Below, one piece after another: positions 47,213 to 57,635 of a stretch of 64,000 nucleotides of DNA. The DNA lies in the NCBI GenBank assembly GCA_029561455.1, contig JAKQIY010000030.1, positions 124,001 through 188,000 on the forward strand, written 5' to 3'. How positions within the stretch are numbered: position 1 is the first letter of the stretch; each line of letters starts with the position of its first letter. A program made the position numbers and the translations under genes. This DNA is from a bacterium. Its GTDB lineage: Bacteria > Zhuqueibacterota > Zhuqueibacteria > Residuimicrobiales > Krinioviventaceae. Below the pieces are notes generated by a model. The model worked only from the letters and a program-made list of their open reading frames with translations. It did not search any database and was not told where the DNA came from.

Positions 47213-48070
47213 ATGACTGGAATGTATAAAACAAGTCTGCTGTTGTTATGTCTCATTGCTTTACCGGTGTTGGTACGCGGTGAGAATGTAACTATTGCTA
47301 TTTCCGATTTTGAAAATAATACCGGGGCTTTTAGTCATGCCGCCCTGGAAAAAAGTGTGCCGGAAATGCTCAAGACCGAGTTATCCCGCTTTCCCAACAT
47401 TACCGTGCTGGAGCGTTCTAAAATTCAGGCGGTTTTGCAGGAACATGCCCTGGCGCAGAGCGGGGTGATAGAAACCGAGCAAGCGCAAAAAGTGGGCGAA
47501 CTGGTTGGCGCGCAATTGATCCTTACCGGCGAGATTAGTAAAGTTGGCGACCGCTATCGCATCGATACGCATATCGTCGAGGTTGCCAGCGGCAAGGTAT
47601 TTGGCGATAAAGTGACCGGCCCCGATAAAAACGCCATGGATGCCATGGTGCAGCTGCTGGCGCAAAACATAATTGTCAACCTAACCGGCGAGGGCAAGCG
47701 GCAGGAAAAAGTGTATGTGAATAAATTTTATGCGCCCTGGGTTTTGGCCGCCGGGGCTGGAACCGGAATAGCCGCCGCTTTCACCCATTCCAGTTACCGA
47801 TCAAATTATGATAAATATAATGACGCTACCCGGCTGAATGAGTTTGATGGTCATTACGATAAAGCAAACCGCGCCTTTAAAACCCGCAATGTACTCATTG
47901 GCGTTTCCGCCGGCATACTGACTGCCGGCGCGGTAATGTGGATTAAGAGTAAAAGTGAAAGTAACCAGGTTTTGGCCGGACGTACGCACCATGACAATTA
48001 TCAATATGCCCTGCTGCCGTTTTATGATCATCAGCAGCAAGCCGTTGGCATTCAGTTAACTATTTTTTGA
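47213..48070 (+). CDS. CsgG/FlgO-like secreted protein
   Basis: The 285-residue protein has a signal peptide (residues 1-25; an inner ATG at 47222 is also possible). A CsgG-family N domain follows: VTIAISDFENNTG, then LERSKIQAVLQEH and LVGAQLILTGEISKVGDRYRID. After residue 165 a hydrophobic helix pair and charged region follow (YDKANRAFKTRNVLIG). In E. coli CsgG forms the curli secretion pore. Here the N domain is fused to a different C-terminal part, so a pore is not assured. It opens a three-gene block between kdsA and kdsD. Confidence 0.78.
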   Translation: MTGMYKTSLLLLCLIALPVLVRGENVTIAISDFENNTGAFSHAALEKSVPEMLKTELSRFPNITVLERSKIQAVLQEHALAQSGVIETEQAQKVGELVGAQLILTGEISKVGDRYRIDTHIVEVASGKVFGDKVTGPDKNAMDAMVQLLAQNIIVNLTGEGKRQEKVYVNKFYAPWVLAAGAGTGIAAAFTHSSYRSNYDKYNDATRLNEFDGHYDKANRAFKTRNVLIGVSAGILTAGAVMWIKSKSESNQVLAGRTHHDNYQYALLPFYDHQQQAVGIQLTIF

Positions 48071-48077
48071 GAATGCT

Positions 48078-48854
48078 ATGTATACACGAACAATTAAAAT
48101 ATTATTATTGATTCTGTTTGTTGCAGTTCTGGCGTGTGACGACCTGGAGCGCAACAATCCGTTGGATCCGAAAAATCCATCAAGCCAAAGAACTGAAACG
48201 GTTCTGGTAGAGTCGTTTGTCAACCAGTCCGGCGGCGCTTATATAGCCAGTTCATTGACGGCTTTTGACAGGTTATTGCGGGAATATGGCGAGGATGCAT
48301 TTGTTTACCTTGAACATCACATCGCAGAAACACCGGGCACCGATAATAATGCGCTGGATGCCAGCCTGAACCGTTATAAAGTATTTGTTCCGGAAACTGC
48401 CGGGCAGGGTATACCGGATGTGTTTTTTAACGGATTACAGGGGCGGGTGCAGGGCGCTTCCGACGCCGATGCGGCTTACCTGCGTTATAATACCGAGTTG
48501 GAGAAGGAACTGGGCCGGCAGTGTTACTTTACTATCGAAGCCAAAACCACCCGGAAAGGCGATAATTTGACCGTTTCGGCGCAAATCGCCCGGTTAGGCA
48601 GTGAAGAGGCTAAAGATATTGTTATTTACGCCGCTGTATTAAGCAAAGCCCCCGGAAGTAAATACCGCCGGATTGTAAAGGCTTTTGTTACTATGGATGC
48701 TTTTGAAGATTTTAACCATGGCGAAATTAAATCGGTCAAGCGTGATATTGACATCCTGAACGGCTGGGATGTCGATAATCTTCAGGCTGTGATATTTGTT
48801 CAGGATTCCCGTGACCTGTATGTTTATCAAACTGTTAAAATAGACATAAACTAG
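48078..48854 (+). CDS. Omp28-like lipoprotein lacking the usual CxxC
   Basis: The 258-residue protein has a lipoprotein signal ending LACDD (Cys20), followed by ERNNPLDPKNP, a start common in FCB lipoproteins. The segment TVLVESFVNQSGGAYIASSL resembles the Omp28/thioredoxin-like motif V-L-x-E-x-F-T-x-x-x-C-x-x-C, but the cysteines are missing. The match is weak and based on pattern only. Its start lies seven bases after the CsgG-like gene. Confidence 0.6.
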   Translation: MYTRTIKILLLILFVAVLACDDLERNNPLDPKNPSSQRTETVLVESFVNQSGGAYIASSLTAFDRLLREYGEDAFVYLEHHIAETPGTDNNALDASLNRYKVFVPETAGQGIPDVFFNGLQGRVQGASDADAAYLRYNTELEKELGRQCYFTIEAKTTRKGDNLTVSAQIARLGSEEAKDIVIYAAVLSKAPGSKYRRIVKAFVTMDAFEDFNHGEIKSVKRDIDILNGWDVDNLQAVIFVQDSRDLYVYQTVKIDIN

Positions 48855-48863
48855 AGAATTCCA

Positions 48864-49523
48864 ATGTATACCATAAATAAAAAATATGTAATGCTTTGTA
48901 TGCTCATTTTTATATCTGCATTTTCCTGCGGAGTGGTGGAAAAATTGAATAACCGGGAACCGGTTATTAAAGAGCTCAAAGCAGACCGGCAAACCGTCAT
49001 GGTTGGCGATACCGTAACAGTGAATGTGGTTGCTACGGACCCGGACAATGACGAATTAACCTATTCATGGGACGCTGATGGCGGAATTTTCATTAACCGT
49101 GATCAATCCAGTGTGCAGTGGATAGCGCCGACCCGTCAGGATGATTTTTCCATTGATGTTACTGTTCGCGATGAAAACGGCGGCGAAGCGCATGATAACA
49201 TCACTATAACCGTTCTGGCGGATACCCGTCCGGATGTGCGGATCACCAATCCTGCCGACGGGCAATACATTCCGGCATTGAACAATGTGGAAATAACTGT
49301 AGCGGCGGAACCGGTTGCCTATATCGATAAGGTGGAATTTTATATTAACGGACAACTGCTTGGCACAGATTCAACACCGCCGGCTTTTACCTGCACATGG
49401 CCGTTAACTCATTATTCAGGTAATGTCGGCATTACCGCCATTGCCTATCGGTCCCAGCCGCGCCCCTCGCAGGCTTCCGATTCATTAACCGTATCTATAC
49501 AAGGAGTTGTTCCGATACCTTAA
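48864..49523 (+). CDS. lipoprotein with Ig-like (PKD/cadherin-type) domains
   Basis: The 219-residue protein has a lipoprotein signal ending FSCG (Cys22). A PKD-like domain of about 90 residues follows (VATDPDNDELTYSWDADGG, then DVTVRDENGGEAHDN), and then a second Ig-like domain with RITNPADGQYI, VEFYINGQLLGTD and the FTCTWPL motif. Such domains are surface or periplasmic binding modules. The gene is close to its neighbours on both sides (nine bases and one base) and so probably belongs to the same operon. Confidence 0.8.
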   Translation: MYTINKKYVMLCMLIFISAFSCGVVEKLNNREPVIKELKADRQTVMVGDTVTVNVVATDPDNDELTYSWDADGGIFINRDQSSVQWIAPTRQDDFSIDVTVRDENGGEAHDNITITVLADTRPDVRITNPADGQYIPALNNVEITVAAEPVAYIDKVEFYINGQLLGTDSTPPAFTCTWPLTHYSGNVGITAIAYRSQPRPSQASDSLTVSIQGVVPIP

Positions 49524-49524
49524 T

Positions 49525-50538
49525 ATGACCAAAAGTGAAAAGAACAAAAAAAAATATGGGGATATAAAGAGTGAAATTGTAGAAAATGCGCGCAAGGTGT
49601 TGCAAATTGAATGCGCCGCAATCGATGCCATGATCGACCGCATCGGTCAGGACTTTGAGGATGCGGTAAATATTATTCTGGAATGCAAGGGCCGGGTCAT
49701 TGTGACCGGAATGGGCAAGTCCGGCATTGTCGCCAGAAAAATTGCCGCAACACTAACGAGTACCGGTACATCCGCCATTTTTTTGCATCCTGCGGAAGGT
49801 ATGCACGGCGACCTGGGGTTGGTATTAAAAAATGACGTGGTTATATGTATTTCCAAAAGCGGCAATACTGAAGAGCTCAGTTTGTTGTTCCCGGTATTTA
49901 AAAAGATCGGGGTAAAGATCATAACGCTTACCGGAAATATGCGTTCCGCGTTAGCCGAGCGCAGCGATGTTGCGCTGGATGTCAGCGTACAGGAAGAAGC
50001 CTGTCCTAACGACCTGGCGCCCACCGCCAGCACAACGGCGACTATGGCTATGGGTGATGCTCTGGCTGTAGCTCTGCTGCAAAAACGCCATTTTAACCGC
50101 GAGGACTTTGCTTTTTTACACCCCGGCGGTTCGCTTGGTAAAAAATTGATCAAAACCGAAGAAATAATGTTTGGCGGCGATAAAGTGCCCAAGGTGCATT
50201 ATATGGCTTCATTACAGAGCGTTATTCTGGAAATTACCAAAAAGCGTTTTGGAAGTACCTGTGTGATAGATGACGATGGCAAGTTGATCGGCATCATTAC
50301 CGATGGCGACTTGCGGCGATGTATGCAAAATCCCCGCGATTTTGACAGTTTGTGCGCCCGTGATATTATGAATACCAAACCGAAATATGTTCAAGTCGGC
50401 TGTATGGCATGGGAAGCGCGCCAGATTATGGAAAATTTTAATATTATGCAATTAGCGGTGATCGACGAGGAGCATTATCCTGTGGGTATGATTCACCTGC
50501 ACGATCTGTTGGAAGCAGGAATTGAAATAACCAAATGA
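49525..50538 (+). CDS. kdsD: D-arabinose-5-phosphate isomerase (SIS and two CBS domains)
   Basis: The ATG at 49525, one base after the previous stop, is favoured; a TTG at 49507 touches the AAGGAG site and is unlikely. The 337-residue protein has an N-terminal SIS domain with VIVTGMGKSGIVARKIAATL and SKSGNTEELS, then two CBS domains (CVIDDDGKLIGIITDGDLRR and QLAVIDEEHYPVGMIHLHD). It makes arabinose 5-phosphate from ribulose 5-phosphate, the first step to Kdo, and feeds KdsA. Confidence 0.95.
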   Translation: MTKSEKNKKKYGDIKSEIVENARKVLQIECAAIDAMIDRIGQDFEDAVNIILECKGRVIVTGMGKSGIVARKIAATLTSTGTSAIFLHPAEGMHGDLGLVLKNDVVICISKSGNTEELSLLFPVFKKIGVKIITLTGNMRSALAERSDVALDVSVQEEACPNDLAPTASTTATMAMGDALAVALLQKRHFNREDFAFLHPGGSLGKKLIKTEEIMFGGDKVPKVHYMASLQSVILEITKKRFGSTCVIDDDGKLIGIITDGDLRRCMQNPRDFDSLCARDIMNTKPKYVQVGCMAWEARQIMENFNIMQLAVIDEEHYPVGMIHLHDLLEAGIEITK

Positions 50539-51458
50539 ACAAGAAAACCCGTAAAAAAATCAAGAACTGGTTTATTTATATCGCCGTTTTAATTGTAGTG
50601 AAATTACTGCGTAATATGTCGCGGATTTCCGCTATTCAAATGTTGCGTTTTTGCGGCGCCCTGGCTTACCGGTTGGCAAAAAATGAGCGCAATAAAACCC
50701 TTCGTCATTTAACCTGGGCTTTCGGGGATAAACTTTCTCCTCACGAAATAGAAATACTGGCCCAAAATGTGTTCCGGCATTTCAGTACCGTTGCCGCTGA
50801 TGCGATCCGTTTAACGGTATTATTAAAACAAGGCCTGGGCACGGTTGTCGAGGGCGGCAAGCCCGGCATTCTCGATGATCTAAAACAGGCCAAACAAGGG
50901 GCAATTTTATTGACCGGACACTTTGGCAACTGGGAACTGCTGGGCGCTTACCTGGCGCAAAATGGCTACCCGTTAAAAGTGGTCGGCACTTCGGCGTATG
51001 ATAAACGCCTGGATAAAATGATTGTGGATACCCGCAACCTGGCCGGTTACCAGAATATTGCGCGCGGCAAGGGCACCCGCGAGATCGTCCGTCACCTGCG
51101 CGATAACGGTTTTTTAGGAATACTCATCGACCAGGATACCAAAGTTGAAGGTGAATTTGTGAACTTTTTCGGGCGTCCTGCGCATACAGCTACCGGGCCG
51201 GTCATGCTGGCGGAAAAGTTTTCCCTGCCGGTCATTCCCATGTTTATGCCACTGTTTCCGGATTTAAAGTATAGAATTATTACCGGTGAAAAAATTGTTT
51301 TACAAAATACCGGCGATGCCCGCGCCGATGCCATTGCCAATACGCAGAAATGTTCGGATGCCTATCAGGATATTATCAGCCGTTTTCCCGAACAGTGGGT
51401 ATGGATGCATGAACGCTGGAAAAAGCAACCTCAGGATTTTGTGGCAGGTGATGAATGA
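50535..51458 (+). CDS. lpxL: lipid A biosynthesis acyltransferase (LpxL/HtrB family)
   Basis: The 307-residue protein has an N-terminal membrane anchor and the HxxxxE acyltransferase motif in TGHFGNWELLGAYLA (about residues 131-145). A later LIDQDTKVEGEFVNFFG and the terminal WVWMHERWK are also typical of LPLAT enzymes. It adds a secondary acyl chain to Kdo-lipid A at the inner membrane. It overlaps kdsD by an ATGA junction and lptC by another. Confidence 0.92.
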   Translation: MNKKTRKKIKNWFIYIAVLIVVKLLRNMSRISAIQMLRFCGALAYRLAKNERNKTLRHLTWAFGDKLSPHEIEILAQNVFRHFSTVAADAIRLTVLLKQGLGTVVEGGKPGILDDLKQAKQGAILLTGHFGNWELLGAYLAQNGYPLKVVGTSAYDKRLDKMIVDTRNLAGYQNIARGKGTREIVRHLRDNGFLGILIDQDTKVEGEFVNFFGRPAHTATGPVMLAEKFSLPVIPMFMPLFPDLKYRIITGEKIVLQNTGDARADAIANTQKCSDAYQDIISRFPEQWVWMHERWKKQPQDFVAGDE

Positions 51459-52114
51459 AAAAGAGAAACCCGGTTTGTTCTATAATATTTTTCCTGCTGA
51501 TTACATTTCTAACCTGTAATAAAAGGGAAAATACAGTTACCCCGGCTTATAACACCGAAGCGCCGGATCAGGAGATGTGGAACTTTGATGTTAAAGTTAC
51601 CAACAAGGGCAAGCTGGAAGCGCATTTAAAAGCAGGGCACATGCTTTTTTTCTCTACCAAAAATCAATCTGTTTTGAACCAGGGCGTTTTAGTAGATTTT
51701 TATGATAATGAGGGGAATGCGACCTCCACCTTAACATCCGACAGCGGTTTATTCAATGACAAAATGCAGGATGTAAAAGCAATAAAGAATGTTGTGGTCG
51801 AATCGGACAGCGGCGTTACCTTGTATACCGAAGAATTATCTTTTGACCAGAGTGCAGAAAAGATCTTTACGGATAAAGAGGTAAAAATTACCACTACCAG
51901 GGGTGATATTTTTTATGGCATCGGCTTTGAATCCGATCCGCAGTTAAAATTTTGGCAAATAAAAAAATTTCATGGCACCGCGCACCGGGGTTTCGATCTA
52001 TCCACCGATCAACTGAAAAAAACCAGGCAGGACAGCACAATTGACAAGCCTGCAAACCCGGATAGCGCCGCAGCGCCGGATACAATGGCAGTGAAGCATG
52101 ACAGCAAAAAGTAA
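51455..52114 (+). CDS. lptC: LPS export periplasmic protein LptC
   Basis: The 219-residue protein has a hydrophobic N-terminal segment with a possible lipobox (FLTC, Cys21). A beta-jellyroll with repeating beta strands follows (NQGVLVDFYDNEGNATSTLT, VESDSGVTLYTEELSF, VKITTTRGDIFYGIGFES), as in LptC. It bridges the LptBFG transporter and LptA. The C-terminal 40 residues are Pro/Lys/Asp-rich and look disordered. The following gene overlaps it by 17 bases. Confidence 0.88.
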   Translation: MKKRNPVCSIIFFLLITFLTCNKRENTVTPAYNTEAPDQEMWNFDVKVTNKGKLEAHLKAGHMLFFSTKNQSVLNQGVLVDFYDNEGNATSTLTSDSGLFNDKMQDVKAIKNVVVESDSGVTLYTEELSFDQSAEKIFTDKEVKITTTRGDIFYGIGFESDPQLKFWQIKKFHGTAHRGFDLSTDQLKKTRQDSTIDKPANPDSAAAPDTMAVKHDSKK

Positions 52115-53330
52115 AAAGTTCAGGATTGGAACATATTTTGCTATATGTTTTTTAATGTTTTTTGTTTATATTTCAATACCACAGGAAGAGCCGGTTGAAC
52201 GGCTGATCCTGGAGAATGCCGATTTGGCCAGCGGTGAAACCACAGAGCAAAATCAACGGGTATTGATCCTTACCGGAAAAGTGCGTTTTCACCAGGGCGA
52301 AGCGGTATTAAAATGTAATAAAGCTTTACAGTTTGTTGATGAAGAACGTACCCTGTTGACCGGCAATGTGTCGATCATTGACGAAGTGAAACAAATGTAT
52401 GGCGATACAATTGATTATAACGAAAAAACCCAATTTGCTATCGCCCAGGGGCATGTAAAGCTGATAGATTCCACTAAAACCCTGACCGGAGATTTTTTAA
52501 AATATTATCAGGATCAGGAAAAAGTGGTAGTTGATTCGAATGTAACGTTATTTGACAATAAAGAGTCCAGTTCGCTTGCCGGCAGCCATGCCGAATATTA
52601 TCGTAATACCGGTTATGCCCTGGTTACCGGGCAGCCGGTGTTCACGCAAACCGATACATCTTCCAATCTGACGCTGACCATTCGCGGTAAGATTATGGAA
52701 ATGTTCAATGACGGCGATAGTATCAAGGTTACCGATCAGGTGCATATCACCCGCGGTGAAATCAATGCCAAATGCGGCAAGCTGTTGTATGTAAAAAAAG
52801 ATGAGCAGGTTATTCTGAATGATACGCCTTATGCCTTTCAGAAGAACGATCATCTGATGGGCGCCCGGATTGTGCTTGAAATGAAAAACAACGAGGTGAA
52901 ACGCATACTGGTCAATAAAGATGCAATTGTGGTTTCGCGGGTCGATTCGCTCATTCAAACCAGAATCCCGTATGATTTATTGACGGGCGAATCGATACAG
53001 GTAGGCGTTAAAGATGATGAAATAGACACCGTCACTGTGCAGGGCCGCGCAACCAGTTATTATCATCTTGTTGAGAAAAAGCAGGAAAAAGGCATTAATA
53101 AAATTTTGTGCGATGAATTGTTGATGGTTTTCGCAGATGGCAAAGTGATAAATGTAACCGGTTCCAGCGCCCCCGGTTTATCCACTGGTGTTTTTTTCCC
53201 CCCGGAAAGCCGGGAAAAAATTGAAAGTGAGTTGACCGAAGTATTACTAAAAATGCAAAAGACTATAGAAGCTAAACAATTCCCGGCTCTGCAGATCAAT
53301 TTGCCGGCTCCGGAACAACACAACAAATGA
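52098..53330 (+). CDS. lptA: LPS transport protein LptA/OstA-like, large form
   Basis: The 410-residue protein has an N-terminal signal or anchor helix, then OstA/LptA beta-jellyroll repeats over most of its length ([59 protein letters not shown] and others). E. coli LptA is only about 185 residues, so this form is more than twice as long, as is common in FCB OstA-like proteins. It should form part of the periplasmic bridge for LPS. Its product acts with the flanking LptC and LptB. Confidence 0.85.
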   Translation: MTAKSKKFRIGTYFAICFLMFFVYISIPQEEPVERLILENADLASGETTEQNQRVLILTGKVRFHQGEAVLKCNKALQFVDEERTLLTGNVSIIDEVKQMYGDTIDYNEKTQFAIAQGHVKLIDSTKTLTGDFLKYYQDQEKVVVDSNVTLFDNKESSSLAGSHAEYYRNTGYALVTGQPVFTQTDTSSNLTLTIRGKIMEMFNDGDSIKVTDQVHITRGEINAKCGKLLYVKKDEQVILNDTPYAFQKNDHLMGARIVLEMKNNEVKRILVNKDAIVVSRVDSLIQTRIPYDLLTGESIQVGVKDDEIDTVTVQGRATSYYHLVEKKQEKGINKILCDELLMVFADGKVINVTGSSAPGLSTGVFFPPESREKIESELTEVLLKMQKTIEAKQFPALQINLPAPEQHNK

Positions 53331-54064
53331 GCGATAAAAAAGTATTAAAATGCAACGACCTGGAAAAAATTTATGGTAAACGCCGGGTTGTTAACAAAGT
53401 CAGTATAATTATTGAAGAAGGTGAAATCGTCGGCCTGCTTGGACCTAATGGCGCCGGCAAAACCACTACTTTTTATATGCTGGTCGGTATGATCCGCCCC
53501 AAATACGGGCGAATTTATCTTTCGGAGCAGGATATAACGCGCCACCCAATGTACCGGCGCGCTCGCCTGGGTATTTCCTATCTTCCCCAGGAAGCCTCGG
53601 TATTCCGGCAATTGACCGTTGAACAGAACCTGCTGGCAATTTTGGAAACCATGCCCATGACAACAATGGAGCGTAAAAATCGCGCCCTGGAACTGATGAC
53701 CGAACTGGGCGTGGAACGTTTAGCAAAAAACAAGGCTTATACACTGTCCGGCGGTGAACGTCGTCGGGTAGAGATCGCGCGTTCGCTGGTTACCAATCCA
53801 CATTTTATACTGCTGGATGAACCCTTTGCCGGCGTCGACCCAATCGCGGTGCAGGATATTCAAAATATTGTCGCCAGTCTTAAAAAAAAGGGCATAGGCG
53901 TGTTAATAACCGATCATAATGTACATGAAACGCTTTCGATTACGGATCGGGCTTATTTGCTGTTCGAAGGCACGGTTTTGAAATCGGGAACAGCGGATTT
54001 TTTGGCCAATGATGAAGAAGCGAGAAAATTCTATCTTGGCGATAGTTTTAAACTGGATCGTTGA
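53327..54064 (+). CDS. lptB: LPS export ABC transporter ATP-binding protein LptB
   Basis: The 245-residue ATPase shows Walker [10 protein letters not shown] (about residues 37-45), the signature [15 protein letters not shown], Walker [14 protein letters not shown], and the H-loop TDHNVHET. LptB powers extraction of LPS from the inner membrane with LptF and LptG, which are not in this window. It overlaps lptA by ATGA and precedes rpoN, the same order as in many Gram-negative bacteria. Confidence 0.95.
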   Translation: MSDKKVLKCNDLEKIYGKRRVVNKVSIIIEEGEIVGLLGPNGAGKTTTFYMLVGMIRPKYGRIYLSEQDITRHPMYRRARLGISYLPQEASVFRQLTVEQNLLAILETMPMTTMERKNRALELMTELGVERLAKNKAYTLSGGERRRVEIARSLVTNPHFILLDEPFAGVDPIAVQDIQNIVASLKKKGIGVLITDHNVHETLSITDRAYLLFEGTVLKSGTADFLANDEEARKFYLGDSFKLDR

Positions 54065-54177
54065 ATTTGTGAAATAATATTTGTAAATTTAATGTACAAG
54101 TAATAGATTTTTAAAAAGCGGTCAAGATAACAAAAAGCAGGTAAGCATTTGAAAAATAAAACCTGGAAACTCGGTTA

Positions 54178-55605
54178 ATGGTACGATTAGGACAACATCT
54201 CAGTCTGCAAATGAAGCAATCCCCTCAGCAGGTTTTGCTTTCATCCTTGTTGCAATTACCGATCATCAGCCTGGAACAGAGAATCCGCACGGAGCTGGAA
54301 CTGAACCCGTTGCTGGAAATTGATATTGATCAGGAAGTAGATCAGGATCTGGATGAAGAAGATGCTGAAATTGAGATTCAACCCGATAAAGAAGAAAGCA
54401 ACGCTGAAGATGAGGTAATGGAAAACTCCCAGGAAGATATTGACTGGGAAGAAATATTGAATGACCAGGAAGGTTATGAAATTCGCGTCCCCAAGGAAAA
54501 GGATACTGAGGAGTTTGAACGTCCCGAAGTGTTCAAGGAAACGCTGACCGATCACCTGCTCAGCCAGTTGAACATGACCAAACTATCACCCGCTGAAATT
54601 TTAATTGGTGAATATATAATCTGGAACATCAACAATGTCGGTTACCTGACAGTTGAAATTGAAACAATTGCCGAAAATCTTGAAGAGGATGAAGAAGCGG
54701 TTGAACTGGTTTTAGCCGAACTCCAGAAATTCGATCCACCCGGCATTGGCGCCAGGAATTTGCAGGAATGTTTGCTAATACAGCTATTCCAGCAAAAACC
54801 GGTAAATGAACTGGCGGTTAGAACGATCCGCGATTATTTTGAAGATTTTAAAAATAAACGTTATGAAAAGCTGGCTAAAGACCTGGAAATATCCCTGGAT
54901 GATATTAAAAAAATCATCGATCAGATCATCAAACTAAACCCCAAGCCCGGCGAAGGTTATCTGAGTTATGATAATAATTATATCGTGCCGGATATTGAAG
55001 TGCGTAAGGAAGATGGCGAGTTTAAAATTTTTATGCATGACTGGAATATTCCGCATTTGCGCATCAATAATGAGTACCGCAAGATGATGCTGGACAGGAA
55101 AAAGTCGAACAAGGAGACGCGTGATTTTATCCGGCAGCGCCTGGAATCGGCCCGCTGGCTGATCAATTCCATTCATCAGCGCCGTGCTACAATTATCCGC
55201 ACTGTGGACGCTATTATAGAAAAACAGCGCGACTTTTTCGAGTTTGGCCCGGAATACCTGAAACCCATGATCCTGAAAGATATTGCCGAAGAGATCACAA
55301 TGGATATTTCCACGATCAGCCGGGTAACTAATGGTAAATATGTGCAAACCGAATGGGGTGTGTTTGAACTGAAATCGTTCTTTAGTGAAAAATATACAAC
55401 GGATGAAGGCGAGGACGTTTCCAATAAAAAGATCAAGGCATTGATCAAAACGATCATAGAAAAAGAACCCGCCAACCGGCCTTATAATGATCAAAAAATA
55501 TCCGTAATGTTAAAGGCCAAGGGGTACCCTGTTGCCAGACGTACCGTTGCCAAATATCGAGAACAGATGTCTATACCGGTTTCAAGATTGAGAAGGAAAA
55601 TATAA
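54178..55605 (+). CDS. rpoN: RNA polymerase sigma-54 factor
   Basis: The 475-residue protein has region I with LSLQMKQSPQQVLLSSLLQL, a very acidic region II (about residues 45-105), the core-binding domain (PGIGARNLQECL) and the C-terminal RpoN box ARRTVAKYRE that reads the -24 element. Sigma-54 directs activator-dependent promoters. It begins 113 bases after lptB, so it may have its own promoter. It is followed after one base by hslV. Confidence 0.97.
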   Translation: MVRLGQHLSLQMKQSPQQVLLSSLLQLPIISLEQRIRTELELNPLLEIDIDQEVDQDLDEEDAEIEIQPDKEESNAEDEVMENSQEDIDWEEILNDQEGYEIRVPKEKDTEEFERPEVFKETLTDHLLSQLNMTKLSPAEILIGEYIIWNINNVGYLTVEIETIAENLEEDEEAVELVLAELQKFDPPGIGARNLQECLLIQLFQQKPVNELAVRTIRDYFEDFKNKRYEKLAKDLEISLDDIKKIIDQIIKLNPKPGEGYLSYDNNYIVPDIEVRKEDGEFKIFMHDWNIPHLRINNEYRKMMLDRKKSNKETRDFIRQRLESARWLINSIHQRRATIIRTVDAIIEKQRDFFEFGPEYLKPMILKDIAEEITMDISTISRVTNGKYVQTEWGVFELKSFFSEKYTTDEGEDVSNKKIKALIKTIIEKEPANRPYNDQKISVMLKAKGYPVARRTVAKYREQMSIPVSRLRRKI

Positions 55606-55606
55606 C

Positions 55607-56173
55607 TTGCAGGAACAACGCCTGGAATATAGCGGAAAAATCCATGCCACTACCGTTTTAGGATTGTTATACAAGGGAAAAGCAGTACTGGCCGGGGATG
55701 GCCAGGTTACCTACGGTGATATGGTCTTGAAAGCCAAAGCGCGCAAGGTGAGAAAGTTATATGATGATAATGTGCTGGCCGGTTTTGCCGGAACCGCTGC
55801 CGATGCTTTTACCCTGTTTGAGCGCTTTGAAAGCAAGCTGGAAGAATTTAATGGCAACCTGGGCCGTTCAGCAGTGGAACTGGCCAAAGACTGGCGACTG
55901 GATCGCTATTTACGCCGCCTGGACGCCCAGTTGACGGTTTTAGACCGTGAACGCATCTTTTTAATTTCCGGAACGGGCGATGTTATTGAACCGGATGATG
56001 ATATTGTGGCTATCGGGTCGGGAGGCCCTTTTGCGCTGGTAGCTGCCCGTGCGTTAATAAGGCATTCCCAACTGGATGCCGTACAGATCGTTAAAGCGGC
56101 TATGCAATTAACCTCCGAAGTCTGCATATTTACAAATGACCACCTGTCTATCGAAGTACTTGATAAAAAATAA
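55607..56173 (+). CDS. hslV: ATP-dependent protease HslVU, peptidase subunit
   Basis: The start is a TTG at 55607, one base after rpoN. The 188-residue protein has the proteasome-like HATTVLGLLYKGKAVLAGDGQVTYG, in which the threonine after HA becomes the catalytic N terminus after a propeptide of about 14 residues is removed. The IGSGGPFALVAARAL segment is also typical. It forms the HslV double ring that degrades proteins fed by HslU. The hslU gene follows 96 bases downstream. Confidence 0.95.
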   Translation: MQEQRLEYSGKIHATTVLGLLYKGKAVLAGDGQVTYGDMVLKAKARKVRKLYDDNVLAGFAGTAADAFTLFERFESKLEEFNGNLGRSAVELAKDWRLDRYLRRLDAQLTVLDRERIFLISGTGDVIEPDDDIVAIGSGGPFALVAARALIRHSQLDAVQIVKAAMQLTSEVCIFTNDHLSIEVLDKK

Positions 56174-56269
56174 TTTTCCCGCTGCCGAAAAGATAATGGA
56201 TATTGGCGCCGGGCAGTGGATATGTACAAGCCCGCCGCAGCTCTGTGATGATTAGTATGGGACGAAAAA

Positions 56270-57622
56270 ATGCAAATGACTCCGCGTGAAATAGTAAAGC
56301 ATCTTGATAAATATATAGTCGGACAAAAAGAAGCTAAAAAATCGGTGGCAATCGCTTTGCGTAATCGCTGGCGCCGGCAACAGGCGCCGGAAGAATTGCG
56401 TGAAGAAATTATGCCAAATAATATTATCCTGATCGGGCCGACCGGCGTCGGTAAAACTGAACTGGCGCGCCGTCTGGCCAAACTCGATAATGCACCGTTC
56501 ATCAAAGTAGAAGCCTCCAAATTTACCGAAGTCGGTTACGTGGGGCGTGATGTCGAATCGATTATCCGCGATCTTGTCGATCAGGCTGTGAACATTGTTC
56601 GCAGTGAAAATATTGGTAAATATCAGAAAAAGGCTTATGAATTGGCCATTGAAAGCCTGCTTGATATTTTATTACCAAAACCTGCAACGCTGGATAACGA
56701 GGAAAACACCGGCAATGGATCGCAAAAGCCGGACGAGAAATGGCAGCGGACCAGGGAAAAATTGCGTAACCAGTTGCTGGATGGTAAAATGGATGAGCGG
56801 CTGGTAGAGATAGATGTGCCGAGTGAACAATCTCCCCTGATGCAAATCATTTCACCGGTGGGCATTGAAGAGATGGGGTTAAATATTCAGGATATTCTAG
56901 GTCCTATGATGCCGCAGAAAATGAAAAAGCGTAAAATGAAAATCGAAGAAGCACTCATTTACCTGCAGCAGGATGAAACCAATAAACTCATCGATATGGA
57001 AGAAGTGATCCGCGAGGCTATTCATCGTGTTGAAGAAACCGGTATAGTCTTTCTGGATGAAATTGATAAAATAGCCGGGGAGGAAAACGGCGCCGGTTTG
57101 GATGTGTCGCGCGAGGGCGTGCAGCGCGATCTGCTGCCGGTTATCGAGGGCACTAATGTAATTACCAAGTACGGCATGGTCAAGTCCGACCATGTATTGT
57201 TCATTGCATCAGGGGCTTTTCATGTCTCCAAACCGTCTGATCTGATCCCGGAATTACAGGGCCGTTTCCCGATAAGAGTGGAATTACACAGTTTAAGCGT
57301 TGAAGATTTTGAACGCATCCTCACCGAACCGAAAAATGCCCTGATCAAACAATACACCGCTCTTATCTCAACCGAGGGCGTTAAAGTAACCTTTACCAAA
57401 GGCGCTATCAAGGAAATTGCCCGGATTGCTTTTGATGTTAACCTGCAAGCAGAAAATATCGGCGCCAGAAGGCTGCACACGGTTATGAGTTTGTTGCTTG
57501 AAGATTATCTTTACGAACTGCCCGATATGGAGATGAAATCCATTCGCATTGATCAAAAAGTTGTATTGAATAAATTAAAAGAAGTTATTCAAAACGAAGA
57601 TCTAAGTCAATATATCCTGTAA
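56270..57622 (+). CDS. hslU: ATP-dependent protease ATPase subunit HslU
   Basis: The 450-residue AAA+ unfoldase starts [17 protein letters not shown] and has Walker A GPTGVGKT (residues 56-63). A charged insertion (I domain, about 110-230) follows, then Walker [12 protein letters not shown] and the C-terminal sensor region [15 protein letters not shown]. It unfolds substrates for HslV. Length and order match the usual hslVU operon. Confidence 0.97.
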   Translation: MQMTPREIVKHLDKYIVGQKEAKKSVAIALRNRWRRQQAPEELREEIMPNNIILIGPTGVGKTELARRLAKLDNAPFIKVEASKFTEVGYVGRDVESIIRDLVDQAVNIVRSENIGKYQKKAYELAIESLLDILLPKPATLDNEENTGNGSQKPDEKWQRTREKLRNQLLDGKMDERLVEIDVPSEQSPLMQIISPVGIEEMGLNIQDILGPMMPQKMKKRKMKIEEALIYLQQDETNKLIDMEEVIREAIHRVEETGIVFLDEIDKIAGEENGAGLDVSREGVQRDLLPVIEGTNVITKYGMVKSDHVLFIASGAFHVSKPSDLIPELQGRFPIRVELHSLSVEDFERILTEPKNALIKQYTALISTEGVKVTFTKGAIKEIARIAFDVNLQAENIGARRLHTVMSLLLEDYLYELPDMEMKSIRIDQKVVLNKLKEVIQNEDLSQYIL

Positions 57623-57635
57623 GAGAGGTACTAGC

